Shown here piece by piece: positions 51,715 to 60,171 of a stretch of 64,000 nucleotides of DNA (positions are counted from its first letter, which is position 1; each line of letters opens with the position of its first letter). The notes under the pieces were generated by a model. The model was not told the origin of the DNA, did no database searches, and saw nothing but the letters and a program-made list of their open reading frames with translations. The DNA comes from JAEUJZ01 sp964460115 (lineage in GTDB: Bacteria; Myxococcota_A; Polyangia; Palsa-1104; JAEUJZ01): positions 1-64,000 of the forward strand of contig CAYWPR010000015.1 in the NCBI GenBank assembly GCA_964460115.1. Reading direction: 5' to 3'. The translations under genes were made by a program, and so were the position numbers.

Positions 51715-53304
51715 ATGGATCCGGCTATTATTGGTCCCCTTATCGCGGGGGCGCTTCTTGTCTTTGTCATTTTGATCAAGGCTTTGGTCTCGAGTCGCAA
51801 TACGGAAGAGCCCAATACCCCCAAAAAGAAACTGCGCCTGCTTTTGCACGCCATCAACGACGACCGCTGCACCGGTTGTGACGCTTGTGTCACCGTTTGC
51901 CCAACAGATGTATTGGAACTAAAGAACAACAAAAGCCGAGTGCAGCGCTTTGACGACTGCATTCAGTGCGAGCAGTGCGCCAATGTGTGCCCGACGCGGG
52001 CGCTGGTCATGTACTACGAAGGAACCGAACCTCCGCCATGTCTAGTACCTGACCTTGATGAGTACTATCAATCCAAAGTGCCGGGACTTTATCTGCTTGG
52101 CGAGGCGGCCGGCAAACCGCTGGTGAAAAACGCCATCAACCTGGGTCGCGCGGTCATCGAGCATACGCGGCGCAGCGGCCTTTCGCCGGGTGCGCTGGCA
52201 TCGATGAACTCGCAAGAGACGCCTTGTTATGACGTGGTGATCATTGGCAGCGGCCCCGCCGGACTTTCTGCGGCGCTTTCCTGTGTGCAGCGGAAGTTGT
52301 CTTATGTGGTGCTGGAAAAAGATGCATTTGTCGCCTCGACCATTGCGCGCTACCCCAAGGGCAAAAAGGTCATGGCCGAACCCTATGACATCCGCTGCGT
52401 CGGTCTTTTGCCAGTCTGGGATGCCAAAAAAGAGCAAGCGATTGTCGAATGGAACCGCATCCTAGAGCAGGTGGACATGAATCTGCACACCAAGGAAGCG
52501 GTCGAGAGCGTTAACAAAGAAACCGGATTTTTTGCCATCAAAACCGACAAGTGCACCTATCGCGCGCAGCGGGTGCTCTTGTGCATCGGAACGCGCGGCA
52601 AGCCGCGGCGGCTGGGCGTGCCCGGCGAAGATCAGGATTTTATTCAACCGATGCTGGATGACCCCGACAAGTATACCGGCCAGACGATTTTGGTCGTCGG
52701 CGGCGGCGACAGCGCGGTCGAAGCGGCGATTGCCCTTTCGGCAGTCGAGCTGCGCAACAAAGTCATCCTCAGTTATCGCGGCAAGCAGTTTAATCGCGTC
52801 AAGGCGCGAAACCGTCAGGATCTGGATGCCGCTATCAAACAGCATCGCGTGCTTGTCCTATTTGGTTCCAACATTCAAAAATTTGAGGCTGGCAATGCCG
52901 TGATGAAACTGGCCGATGGACGCACTCGGCCGATTCCCATCAAAAGCGCATTCGTGCTCATCGGCGGCGATCCGCCCGTGAAATGGCTGGAGTCGATGGG
53001 CATAAAGTACGTGGAGAAGCCGCACAATTTTCAGCGCGGCGCCACCGATCAACTGGTGGAACGGCTCATCGGCCGTCAGAACGACAACAATACTCCCGGA
53101 AAACCGGTGGCCACCGAGATTGCCACCGCCGAGAACTCGCAACCGCCGCAGGGACCGCCGAGCATGCCGGGCGAGATTCCGGCGTCTCTTTATCGCTCGC
53201 TGCGTACAACCATCATGGTTCCCAAAGATTCGCTCCTTTTGCAATTGCCGGAAAAGATGAAGGTCGAAGGCGAAGTTCAAAAGGTCTCGGAACTGCGCCG
53301 CTAA
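51715..53304 (+). CDS. Membrane-anchored ferredoxin fused to a thioredoxin-reductase-like flavoprotein
   Basis: 529 residues. An N-terminal helix (about 7-27) is followed by two [4Fe-4S] motifs, Cys52/55/58/62 and Cys82/85/88/92 (CTGCDACVTVCP and CIQCEQCANVCP). A linker (about 120-150, VPGLYLLGEAAGKPLVKNAINLGR) leads to an FAD-binding IIGSGPAGLSAAL (about 176-188) and an NAD(P)-binding VVGGGDSAVEAA (327-338). The two nucleotide sites match thioredoxin-reductase-like folds, but no redox-active CxxC is present between them, so it is closer to YpdA-like or ferredoxin-NADP reductase types. It may move electrons between NAD(P)H and a membrane or iron-sulfur partner. The long tail (about 445-529) is Pro-rich. 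Confidence 0.88.
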   Translation: MDPAIIGPLIAGALLVFVILIKALVSSRNTEEPNTPKKKLRLLLHAINDDRCTGCDACVTVCPTDVLELKNNKSRVQRFDDCIQCEQCANVCPTRALVMYYEGTEPPPCLVPDLDEYYQSKVPGLYLLGEAAGKPLVKNAINLGRAVIEHTRRSGLSPGALASMNSQETPCYDVVIIGSGPAGLSAALSCVQRKLSYVVLEKDAFVASTIARYPKGKKVMAEPYDIRCVGLLPVWDAKKEQAIVEWNRILEQVDMNLHTKEAVESVNKETGFFAIKTDKCTYRAQRVLLCIGTRGKPRRLGVPGEDQDFIQPMLDDPDKYTGQTILVVGGGDSAVEAAIALSAVELRNKVILSYRGKQFNRVKARNRQDLDAAIKQHRVLVLFGSNIQKFEAGNAVMKLADGRTRPIPIKSAFVLIGGDPPVKWLESMGIKYVEKPHNFQRGATDQLVERLIGRQNDNNTPGKPVATEIATAENSQPPQGPPSMPGEIPASLYRSLRTTIMVPKDSLLLQLPEKMKVEGEVQKVSELRR

Positions 53305-53315
53305 GCACTTTCCAT

Positions 53316-55466
53316 TCAGGTTGGCGCGAGCTTGCGAATGCAGGCACCGGCGAGGGTGCGGCGGTTCGACAGATTTTTGGCCAAGTCGTTTTGAACGTCG
53401 ATTTGAGAGCTTTCGAGTTCGCTCAGATACGGCCTTGGATCGATTTCGAATGATTCAAGCAGTTCGCAAAGTTCGGTTTCGGAAATCATATTCGCCGGCA
53501 AACTGCTTTTGGCGAATTCCATTCCCAGTTCGAGGGTCCAGACTAAAATTCCGCCGGGCCGTACGACTCGTAATAGCTCTCGAAGTACGGCTTCTTTGTA
53601 AGAGGAATGCCGTAGCAGCGCCGAGCAGCAAACCACATCGAAAGTTTCGCCGTCGTAAGGCAGATTGAGCAAGCTGCCAAAGCAAAAATCTACTCCGTGC
53701 GCTGCGATCGTCTTTAGGGTATCCGTCGCGTCCGCGTCAAAAAGGCCGTCCTGGAAATTCGCAGAAAAATCGATGTCGCAGATTTCTACTTTGTGTCCGC
53801 AGCCGGCCAAATAAAGCAGAAGAGAGTCCTGACCGGCTCCGGCGTGGAGTATGCGCAAGGGAAGCGCACCATGGTCAGGACGCGTCTGAATTTGTTCGAT
53901 GGCGTAAAGGGAATTCCAGTTTTTCGCCGTTCGGATATGGCCCTTGTTTCCTAGCGCCTCTAGAATTTGCTGACGCTCGCGCAGAAAGTCGCGGTGAAAC
54001 AAAGTCAGATTCAAAAGCGTGTAGTGCCAGCGCAATGGCTTTTGAAAAAGCCGCTCGTCGAGCGAACGGCATACAGCATCGGTAGAAATGGAATCCATAC
54101 AAGAAGGGATCGGCAAACCGCGCGGGCAATTTCGCGCCCAGTCTAGCGTAGACCACCAGCAGGAATGACAATTTCCGGCCAAAACGTTTGTGTTCCCGGG
54201 ATACGAGAAAAATGACACCGGAGTGGGGCCAAACAGGACCAGCGATGGAGTGTGCATCGCCCGCGCCAAGTGCACCATACCGCCCTCGGTGTCTAAGTGC
54301 AGGCGGGCGTTTTTCAGCAAAATTGCCGCTTGATTCACCGTGGTGCGTCCCAAAAAGGAGTGATCCGCCCCCCGCAAGGGTCGTTCCTCAGAAGTTCCAA
54401 GCTGTATCACGCGCAGCCCGTGCTGCTTGCGAATGTGGTCGATGACGGCTTCCCAGCGATCATAAAACCAGTTCTTGGTCTGAATTTTCGCTTCCTGACC
54501 GGCCATTCGCGGATCGCAGCCATGATGAATGGTGACGTATGCACCCAGCGCTTTAGTGTATGCGGATATCATCATATCCGCCTCAGAAGGAACGATAAAA
54601 AGCTGCTGATCTCGCAGGTCCAAAAGCGCGCTGCGACCCACCATCGTCAGCAAATTCATATGATGGCGCTCGCCGTACAGCGACAAAAGATTATTTCCCA
54701 GCGGAAATTCGCGAAAGTTTAGCGAGTGCTTGGCAAAGGCCGCCGCTGTGCGCTCCTTTTCTGCTCGGTCGACACGCGCATTTCGCCCGTAGTGCACTTT
54801 GGTGACGTATTTACACTCGAACCATATGTCCAGCCGACCGCTGCGCAGAAGTAGATGCATCATCCAAGGCAGTCCGAAGGACTCCTGCGATTCAGCGATT
54901 CCGATAATTCCTGCAATGCAGCGATTGTTGGCAAAAACCTCTGCATACTGCGCGTTGTTCGTAACTACATAGATCTCTGCGTCTACATACTTGCGGCGTA
55001 TCGCTGCCGTCACGGCGCTAAGCCATATGCCATCTCCTAAACCACCGCTTAGGCTCAGCGCGATTTTGCGCTTTTTACTTTTCTTGAGCAACTTGTAGAG
55101 GTTTTGGCGATGTCCGGGCAAAAGAATCGGCCCGTAGGGACTGAAACGGTTGTAAAAATGCGTGAAGCTCTGATTTTTCAGAAAACGGACATGCGCAGGA
55201 ACGCGCTGTAGTGCCGGTAAGATGTGCTCGGCAGCTTTGCCCAAAAGTTCAGGCAAAAGCCTCGCCCGAGTTCTCATATCGCCGTAAAGTACGTCTTGGA
55301 CGATGCGATTGACATAGGAACGCCGTGCAGAATGAAATTTTCCTTCTAGCTCGGCGATTTTTGCGCGCAGCGTGGCATTTGCAGCGGAAAGCTGAAGATT
55401 GTGGCGATTCAGCCCATCCAAATGGGCGGCCTCGACGACATTTTGGAAATTGCTATCTGTACCCAT
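53316..55466 (-). CDS. Glycosyltransferase family 9-like domain fused to a SAM methyltransferase
   Basis: 716 residues. An N-terminal helical/coiled region (about 15-65) is followed by a GT9-type fold: SLSGGLGDGIWLSAV (about 138-152), an alternating middle, then the signature DTEGGMVHLARAMHTPSLVLFGPT around 393-416. From about 545 a class I methyltransferase begins with ILHAGAGQDSLLLYLAGCG and VEICDID, FDVVCCSALLRH and VRPGGILVW. GT9 enzymes include heptosyltransferases of the LPS core. A single chain that adds and methylates a sugar is plausible. A small coiled-coil protein is encoded 10 bases upstream. Confidence 0.85.
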   Translation of the reverse strand: MGTDSNFQNVVEAAHLDGLNRHNLQLSAANATLRAKIAELEGKFHSARRSYVNRIVQDVLYGDMRTRARLLPELLGKAAEHILPALQRVPAHVRFLKNQSFTHFYNRFSPYGPILLPGHRQNLYKLLKKSKKRKIALSLSGGLGDGIWLSAVTAAIRRKYVDAEIYVVTNNAQYAEVFANNRCIAGIIGIAESQESFGLPWMMHLLLRSGRLDIWFECKYVTKVHYGRNARVDRAEKERTAAAFAKHSLNFREFPLGNNLLSLYGERHHMNLLTMVGRSALLDLRDQQLFIVPSEADMMISAYTKALGAYVTIHHGCDPRMAGQEAKIQTKNWFYDRWEAVIDHIRKQHGLRVIQLGTSEERPLRGADHSFLGRTTVNQAAILLKNARLHLDTEGGMVHLARAMHTPSLVLFGPTPVSFFSYPGNTNVLAGNCHSCWWSTLDWARNCPRGLPIPSCMDSISTDAVCRSLDERLFQKPLRWHYTLLNLTLFHRDFLRERQQILEALGNKGHIRTAKNWNSLYAIEQIQTRPDHGALPLRILHAGAGQDSLLLYLAGCGHKVEICDIDFSANFQDGLFDADATDTLKTIAAHGVDFCFGSLLNLPYDGETFDVVCCSALLRHSSYKEAVLRELLRVVRPGGILVWTLELGMEFAKSSLPANMISETELCELLESFEIDPRPYLSELESSQIDVQNDLAKNLSNRRTLAGACIRKLAPT

Positions 55467-55476
55467 CTTTGGCGGT

Positions 55477-55707
55477 CTATCCGACTAGCGGCCCGATCAG
55501 TCGCTTGAGCCTGCGAAATTGCAGTTGTAGCCAATTTGCTCGCAAAAAAAGCTGCTCCACCAAGTACTCGGAAGAACCGAAACGTTCTCGAATTTGTCGA
55601 TCCAGCAGCGCTTTGTAGCGAACTTGCAGGTTCTGGTTCTGTTTGACTAGTTCCGTATGAATCTGCCGAATTTGCTGAAGGGTGGCCTTGTCGCTGGCGC
55701 TTTGCAT
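55477..55707 (-). CDS. Small coiled-coil protein upstream of the GT9-methyltransferase
   Basis: 76 residues, nearly all helix with heptad-like hydrophobic spacing (KATLQQIRQIHTELVKQNQNL, then RYKALLDRQIRERFG). Its stop is 10 bases from the GT9-methyltransferase start, on the same strand. The N-terminal region of that enzyme has a similar helical, Asn/Gln/Leu-rich pattern, so the two could pair. AAGGA lies somewhat far (about 11 bases) upstream of the ATG. Size and composition leave some doubt that it is expressed. Confidence 0.58.
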   Translation of the reverse strand: MQSASDKATLQQIRQIHTELVKQNQNLQVRYKALLDRQIRERFGSSEYLVEQLFLRANWLQLQFRRLKRLIGPLVG

Positions 55708-55822
55708 GCGGGCTAAATTCCTTTTTCATCGCCCGGTGAACTGTTTACTGAGAGCGCAATACAGTCCGTCCGGAATACGACGGGAGTTTAGCCTCACCAA
55801 GCTGCCGTGGGAAATAACAAAA

Positions 55823-58033
55823 TCATTTTGCGCTCTGACTGACCAGGGCGCGGGCGTTTGGCGAACGGGGAAAGATAAATTCCAGCGGCGAGCGCAGCAT
55901 GCGCCGCAGCACGGTCCCAAGCAGTGCCATATAATCCTTGCGGCGCACATCGCGGGCCCGCAAAGCCACCCACATGGCCAATGCAAAACTGACCCCGAAG
56001 TTTAAAAACAAGGTCAGTAAGATTCCCAATCCGGCCATCAAATGTCCGTGTTCTAAAAGAGAGCGAGCGCCATGCGCAAACACATCGGCACAACAAGCCA
56101 AGGTCAGCGCTCCTGAAGACAAAGTGACGTGACAAACTTTAGATGGAATGCCAAAAAACTGGCCGATCACCGGAGACATTCCCAGCAGAAAGCCCAGCGT
56201 CACGACACCGCCCACTCCGGAAATATGATAGGACAGCGCGCGTGAAAACCACTGGGTGGTACGCTTGCCGAATAATTTGTTCAGGCGCCGGCTGCCGGCA
56301 ATGGCCTCGGGCAAATGATGGTACACGGCCCAGTTTTCCAGCCAACCGGCGGCAACACTGGACAACCACAAATACACTCCGGTGAGCGATGCATAAGGCA
56401 GAACGCGCAGCGGATGCAGTGAATCGACGGTATGCCTGGCATCCGTAATATCTAGGAAGCTATGTCCGCTGCGCAGCCGCCACAGCCAATCGACAAGAAT
56501 CGCGGTGGGAATGACTGCACCAATATTGCCTAGTGCGGCGGCCACTTGCGAACGTGTGATGCGCACGATCATGTCGACCAAGCGATTCAGTTGGGCGACA
56601 TCCACCCGCCCGCGAATCGCGCTGGCCAGCGCCGCCGCAGTCATCGACGGCTGTTTGGTGGCCAGGGTAAAATGGCAAAGCTGAATGATGACAAACGATA
56701 CTGAGTAATTCAGCGACGCCAAAAGCCCTGCAAAAAAGGCGGGAAGCGACCACATGGAAAGCCCAAACTTCAGCATCGCGGTTCCCGCCGTCACCGCTCC
56801 GGCACCGCATCCGGCAAACAGGATAGAACGCCATTCGGCGGGGGTTTCGGTGATATATTTTTCGCCGCTTTTGCCGGTGCGCTCGACGATTTTGCGCGCC
56901 AATTGATTCGTGCTGGTTTGAAACAGCGCCCGCAGGCTGCGCCGCTGAACTCGCGCTTGGATGAGCTCGGCGACAAAGTGCGCACCTTCATGAATGGGAA
57001 TCGGAACCTGCTTTTCTTTGGGCCGCGCAAACAAAAGCCCAAGCAGGACTTCAATGCGTCCCAGCATGGCATTGATAAGTTCCAGCCTGTAGACAAGGTC
57101 TACGCTGACGCCAAAATCTTCCAGGTGGCCAAGTACCTGCTGCACGGACTGCCGACAGTCCGCGATGGCGGTAAAAGACACGGCGACAAGCTCGGCAGAA
57201 GCGCCATTTTCTGCGATTGGTGTTGCGGCTGCAAAAGGAATCTGCGCCGTTTGCAAAAGCGCTTCACAAACTCGCTGCAACCGCAAAAACGGCAACTGCT
57301 CAAGCGGAGTCTCGGGCAGCCGTTCTCGCACGTCATTGGCCAATCCCAAAGCGCACACTCGTACCGCCAGCACTGTTAGTGCCTCGACGATAGATTTTCG
57401 CAAGCCGTGCCAAACGGCCGCGCGCTTTTCTGAATTGTCGTGTAAAAGTTCCAGAAATTTATCAAACAGGGTGCGCGGCACGCGCAAAAGCCAGCGCGCG
57501 TCTTCCACATCGGGCAGGATGCGCGCCAAAAGCTCGGACAAATGCCGCGAATTGGGCGGCTGGGGCAGCAAAGAATCGCCCATTCGCGCCATCGCTTCGC
57601 GCCAAAATCCCGGTTCCTGCGGCAAGCCGACATCGGAAAAGACCAGCGTCGCCTGCATCTGATTGAGCACCGCGCGCACAAGCTGTGAAAATGCCTGGCG
57701 CCAGATCGGCACCGCCGACAGGACTTTGACCAGAAGCGCTAGATGCAGGGTGCGCGCGTCGCGCAAGGCCAAAAGATCCAGCGAAGTCGTGCGCCGGCTG
57801 CTCGGCCAGCCTCGCCGATGCAGCCAATCACTCAGTTGTTCCAGCCAGTCGATTTGTTCTTCGAGCGTCCACAGCGACCCGACGTTGGCGATCGTGCTCA
57901 ACAGCGCATGCAGGCGCTTGACGATACGGCTCGTCGGAGCTTCGGGCAAAAAGCGCTGGCCCATGGACATTAGGTCGGGCGCCGCATCGTCTTCCTGTAG
58001 CGCTGGCGCAAAAAGCTGTAGCGAAGGGTCCAC
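55823..58033 (-). CDS. PF10136-type membrane protein ('site-specific recombinase' Gcr family)
   Basis: 736 residues. The first 370 are helical and hydrophilic; from about 400 there are five or six membrane segments. The family motifs are clear: GEKYITETPAEWRSILFAGCGAGAVTAGTAMLK, then LNYSVSFVIIQLCHFTLATKQPSMTAAALA, and the C-terminal FFGIPSKVCHVTLSSGALTLA. The name comes from a gonococcal protein; there are no resolvase or tyrosine-recombinase catalytic residues, and membrane topology argues against a recombinase. Function unknown. It lies downstream of DoxX on the same strand. Confidence 0.85.
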   Translation of the reverse strand: MDPSLQLFAPALQEDDAAPDLMSMGQRFLPEAPTSRIVKRLHALLSTIANVGSLWTLEEQIDWLEQLSDWLHRRGWPSSRRTTSLDLLALRDARTLHLALLVKVLSAVPIWRQAFSQLVRAVLNQMQATLVFSDVGLPQEPGFWREAMARMGDSLLPQPPNSRHLSELLARILPDVEDARWLLRVPRTLFDKFLELLHDNSEKRAAVWHGLRKSIVEALTVLAVRVCALGLANDVRERLPETPLEQLPFLRLQRVCEALLQTAQIPFAAATPIAENGASAELVAVSFTAIADCRQSVQQVLGHLEDFGVSVDLVYRLELINAMLGRIEVLLGLLFARPKEKQVPIPIHEGAHFVAELIQARVQRRSLRALFQTSTNQLARKIVERTGKSGEKYITETPAEWRSILFAGCGAGAVTAGTAMLKFGLSMWSLPAFFAGLLASLNYSVSFVIIQLCHFTLATKQPSMTAAALASAIRGRVDVAQLNRLVDMIVRITRSQVAAALGNIGAVIPTAILVDWLWRLRSGHSFLDITDARHTVDSLHPLRVLPYASLTGVYLWLSSVAAGWLENWAVYHHLPEAIAGSRRLNKLFGKRTTQWFSRALSYHISGVGGVVTLGFLLGMSPVIGQFFGIPSKVCHVTLSSGALTLACCADVFAHGARSLLEHGHLMAGLGILLTLFLNFGVSFALAMWVALRARDVRRKDYMALLGTVLRRMLRSPLEFIFPRSPNARALVSQSAK

Positions 58034-58122
58034 GCAGGCACTCCTATACGCTGTTATGCGAGCAAGACTCTTCTTTTCAATGTAGCATGGACGGTGCGGA
58101 AATGGGGACTAGGCAGCGACGG

Positions 58123-58584
58123 CTAACGGCGCAGCAATCCATCTAGACCGATCGCGCGGCCGGATGGACACATGCTTAGCGTGACAAAGGCGGCACAGAC
58201 GACCAAGTCTTTGCTGGCCAAAAGTGGCTCGCCCACCGCCATCATCGGTAGCAGCGTCAAACACAACCCGCATAGCGCCGCGGCCCGGCTTAAAAGGCCG
58301 ACAAATAGCGCCGCGCCCCAAAAAAGCTCGGCAGAGGATATAAGAATGCTATAGGCCTGCGCATGATGCTGCATGTGCAAAAGCACAGGCCGTAGCAGCC
58401 GGTAGTTTAGCGGCAAAGCCAGGTGCGGCGTTTGCTCGAACTGCAACCACTCGCCTATGCGCACCGCCAAAAGCGGACTGCGCCACCATCCGGACAAGAC
58501 CTTGGCCAAGCCGGCGGCTGCCAAAAAAGCGCCGCAAGCCAAGCGCAGCGGAAGAAACAAAAGCACAGGAACGCGTTCCAGCAC
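58123..58584 (-). CDS. DoxX-family membrane protein
   Basis: 153 residues from GTG 58584. Four helices with the DoxX layout: LPLRLACGAFLAAAGLAKVLSG at the start, then ELFWGAALFVGLLSRAAALCGL in the middle and DLVVCAAFVTLSMCPSG near the end. DoxX proteins are small quinone- or redox-linked membrane proteins, mostly of unclear function. It follows the transglutaminase-elicitor-like gene by 23 bases, so the two are probably co-transcribed. Confidence 0.8.
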   Translation of the reverse strand: MLERVPVLLFLPLRLACGAFLAAAGLAKVLSGWWRSPLLAVRIGEWLQFEQTPHLALPLNYRLLRPVLLHMQHHAQAYSILISSAELFWGAALFVGLLSRAAALCGLCLTLLPMMAVGEPLLASKDLVVCAAFVTLSMCPSGRAIGLDGLLRR

Positions 58585-58607
58585 GATGCACCTGAAAAAA
58601 CGTCGAT

Positions 58608-60158
58608 TTAGGAAACCGCTTTTCCGAAGTCTATAAGTTCGGCGGTCATCTTGTCGATGCGGGCGACAAGAAACATACCGCGCAGGTTGCCGCGTTCACT
58701 GCTGACAGTGTAATCGGCCCAAAGCTGTTCGCCTTTGCCAATGGGCAGCGCGCGGCAGGGAATCGGTTCGCGGCTAAGTCCGCGCAGCGTCACTTGCGCC
58801 AAAGGCTCCATTCCGGCGCGTTCCCAGGCATAGGGCATGTCGCCGAGCAGTCGGCGGAGCGGACTATTTTCCCACAAGGACGGATCGTCGCTGCGCGTAA
58901 AGGCCCCCTGCGGATTCTGCCGCAAGGTATAGGCATAGCCGTAATTGCCCGGCGCATTGTCTGACAGCTTCAGCGTCTTTTTGTTCAGATAAATCACATG
59001 CCGTTCCGGAATGATTTCATTTTCGTGAACGGCGCCGATTTCAAAGACCCAATCGTCATCCTTGTAGCCGACGCAGCCGATGTGCAGTAGAAACGGCCGC
59101 GACGAATAGCCAATTGTATCCTTGTGGGTAACGCGATAGCGATAGTAGTCGCCGACACCAATTGGCGGCGGATAGGCGGCGGCTTCCGCTTCCGTGATGC
59201 GCCAATGCAGATCCAGACTGTCAAACTTCTTGCGTATCGCCGCCATGGTGTTTATCGGCGTGCCCTGCACGATGTTATAGACGATGGCGCGCACCGCCGG
59301 ATGAAAGTACTGATCGTGATCTTCCTGACTGGACCCCGGATCGCGCAACTCGGCAGCGTTTTGCACGGACAGCGGTTGCGGGCGCCAGATCAGATCCGGA
59401 TGATCGGCGAGGGAGCCTTGCGTCCAAACTCCGCTTTGGGGATTGGCTTTGTCGCCGCTGATACGGTAGGTGTAGACTTTGGGAGCATCGGGATCGGGCC
59501 AATTTAGGGTGCCCACAAAGTCCGGTGCGACTCCATCGTTCGCAAACCATAGCTTCATGGTCACATCCCAAGTTTGCTCATCAATGTACACATACTCGCA
59601 TTCGTACTCATATGCAGGATAATTCCAGACTTCCCGCACTGGCTTTTGGGTGTCCGGATCGATGGGGTCAAGCTTGGTGTCGCAAATCAGCGCCCGTCCT
59701 TGTTTGCCGATGGACTGCAGAATCGCCGCATGAAAAATATGCGCGTCCTTTTCGCCAAGCGAGCGAATCATATCCACCGGATCGCCGTTGTGCGTGACGG
59801 TCAATAAGCCTTTCTGATCGCCGACGCCAAAAGTAATGCCGTGCGCCTGACGCGTCGCGCTTGGCTCTTCTTCCAAAACAGCGGCGGCAGCCCAGCCGTT
59901 GCAATGGCCCCACCAGAAGGCTTTATACCCGGTGGCTTTTTCCATGCGCGAATCGGCCCAGTGGCGCCAACTTTCAAATTCGCGCGCTCCGGGGCTTGGC
60001 AATCCCAGCGCCACGCAATACTGATCATATTTGTCCAGCGGACCGCCCGGCGTGTACAGGTTGTAATAGCCGCGTCGCTCCTCGCCACTAAACATCGGCC
60101 ACCAGTATCCCGACCAGGCGGGTTTGGGCGCTTTGCCGGCCAATAGATAGTCGCTCAT
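58608..60158 (-). CDS. Transglutaminase-elicitor-like protein
   Basis: 516 residues; ATG 60158 has GGAGG seven bases upstream, so I omit 15 upstream codons. The N-terminal half matches the transglutaminase-elicitor family (PF16683 type) first known from Phytophthora: WSGYWWPMFSG, KYDQYC and the catalytic WWGHCNGWAAAAVLEEEP (Cys86), with a His in DAHIFHAAIL (about 140-143) as the likely partner. The C-terminal half is beta-rich and unrecognised. No signal peptide is seen, unlike the secreted oomycete proteins. It could crosslink or modify Gln side chains. It starts 13 bases after the dnaB stop. Confidence 0.65.
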   Translation of the reverse strand: MSDYLLAGKAPKPAWSGYWWPMFSGEERRGYYNLYTPGGPLDKYDQYCVALGLPSPGAREFESWRHWADSRMEKATGYKAFWWGHCNGWAAAAVLEEEPSATRQAHGITFGVGDQKGLLTVTHNGDPVDMIRSLGEKDAHIFHAAILQSIGKQGRALICDTKLDPIDPDTQKPVREVWNYPAYEYECEYVYIDEQTWDVTMKLWFANDGVAPDFVGTLNWPDPDAPKVYTYRISGDKANPQSGVWTQGSLADHPDLIWRPQPLSVQNAAELRDPGSSQEDHDQYFHPAVRAIVYNIVQGTPINTMAAIRKKFDSLDLHWRITEAEAAAYPPPIGVGDYYRYRVTHKDTIGYSSRPFLLHIGCVGYKDDDWVFEIGAVHENEIIPERHVIYLNKKTLKLSDNAPGNYGYAYTLRQNPQGAFTRSDDPSLWENSPLRRLLGDMPYAWERAGMEPLAQVTLRGLSREPIPCRALPIGKGEQLWADYTVSSERGNLRGMFLVARIDKMTAELIDFGKAVS

Positions 60159-60171
60159 AAACGGGCCTCCA

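Noticed and set aside
55409..55729. An alternative 106-residue frame starting at 55729
   Set aside because: It has a better placed ribosome-binding site in part but a composition typical of noise; the coiled-coil frame 55477-55707 is more protein-like.
55823..58033. A 'site-specific recombinase' as evidence of a mobile element
   Set aside because: The PF10136 family name is historical; the protein has five or six membrane segments and no resolvase or tyrosine-recombinase catalytic residues. No att-like repeats or transposase genes flank it.
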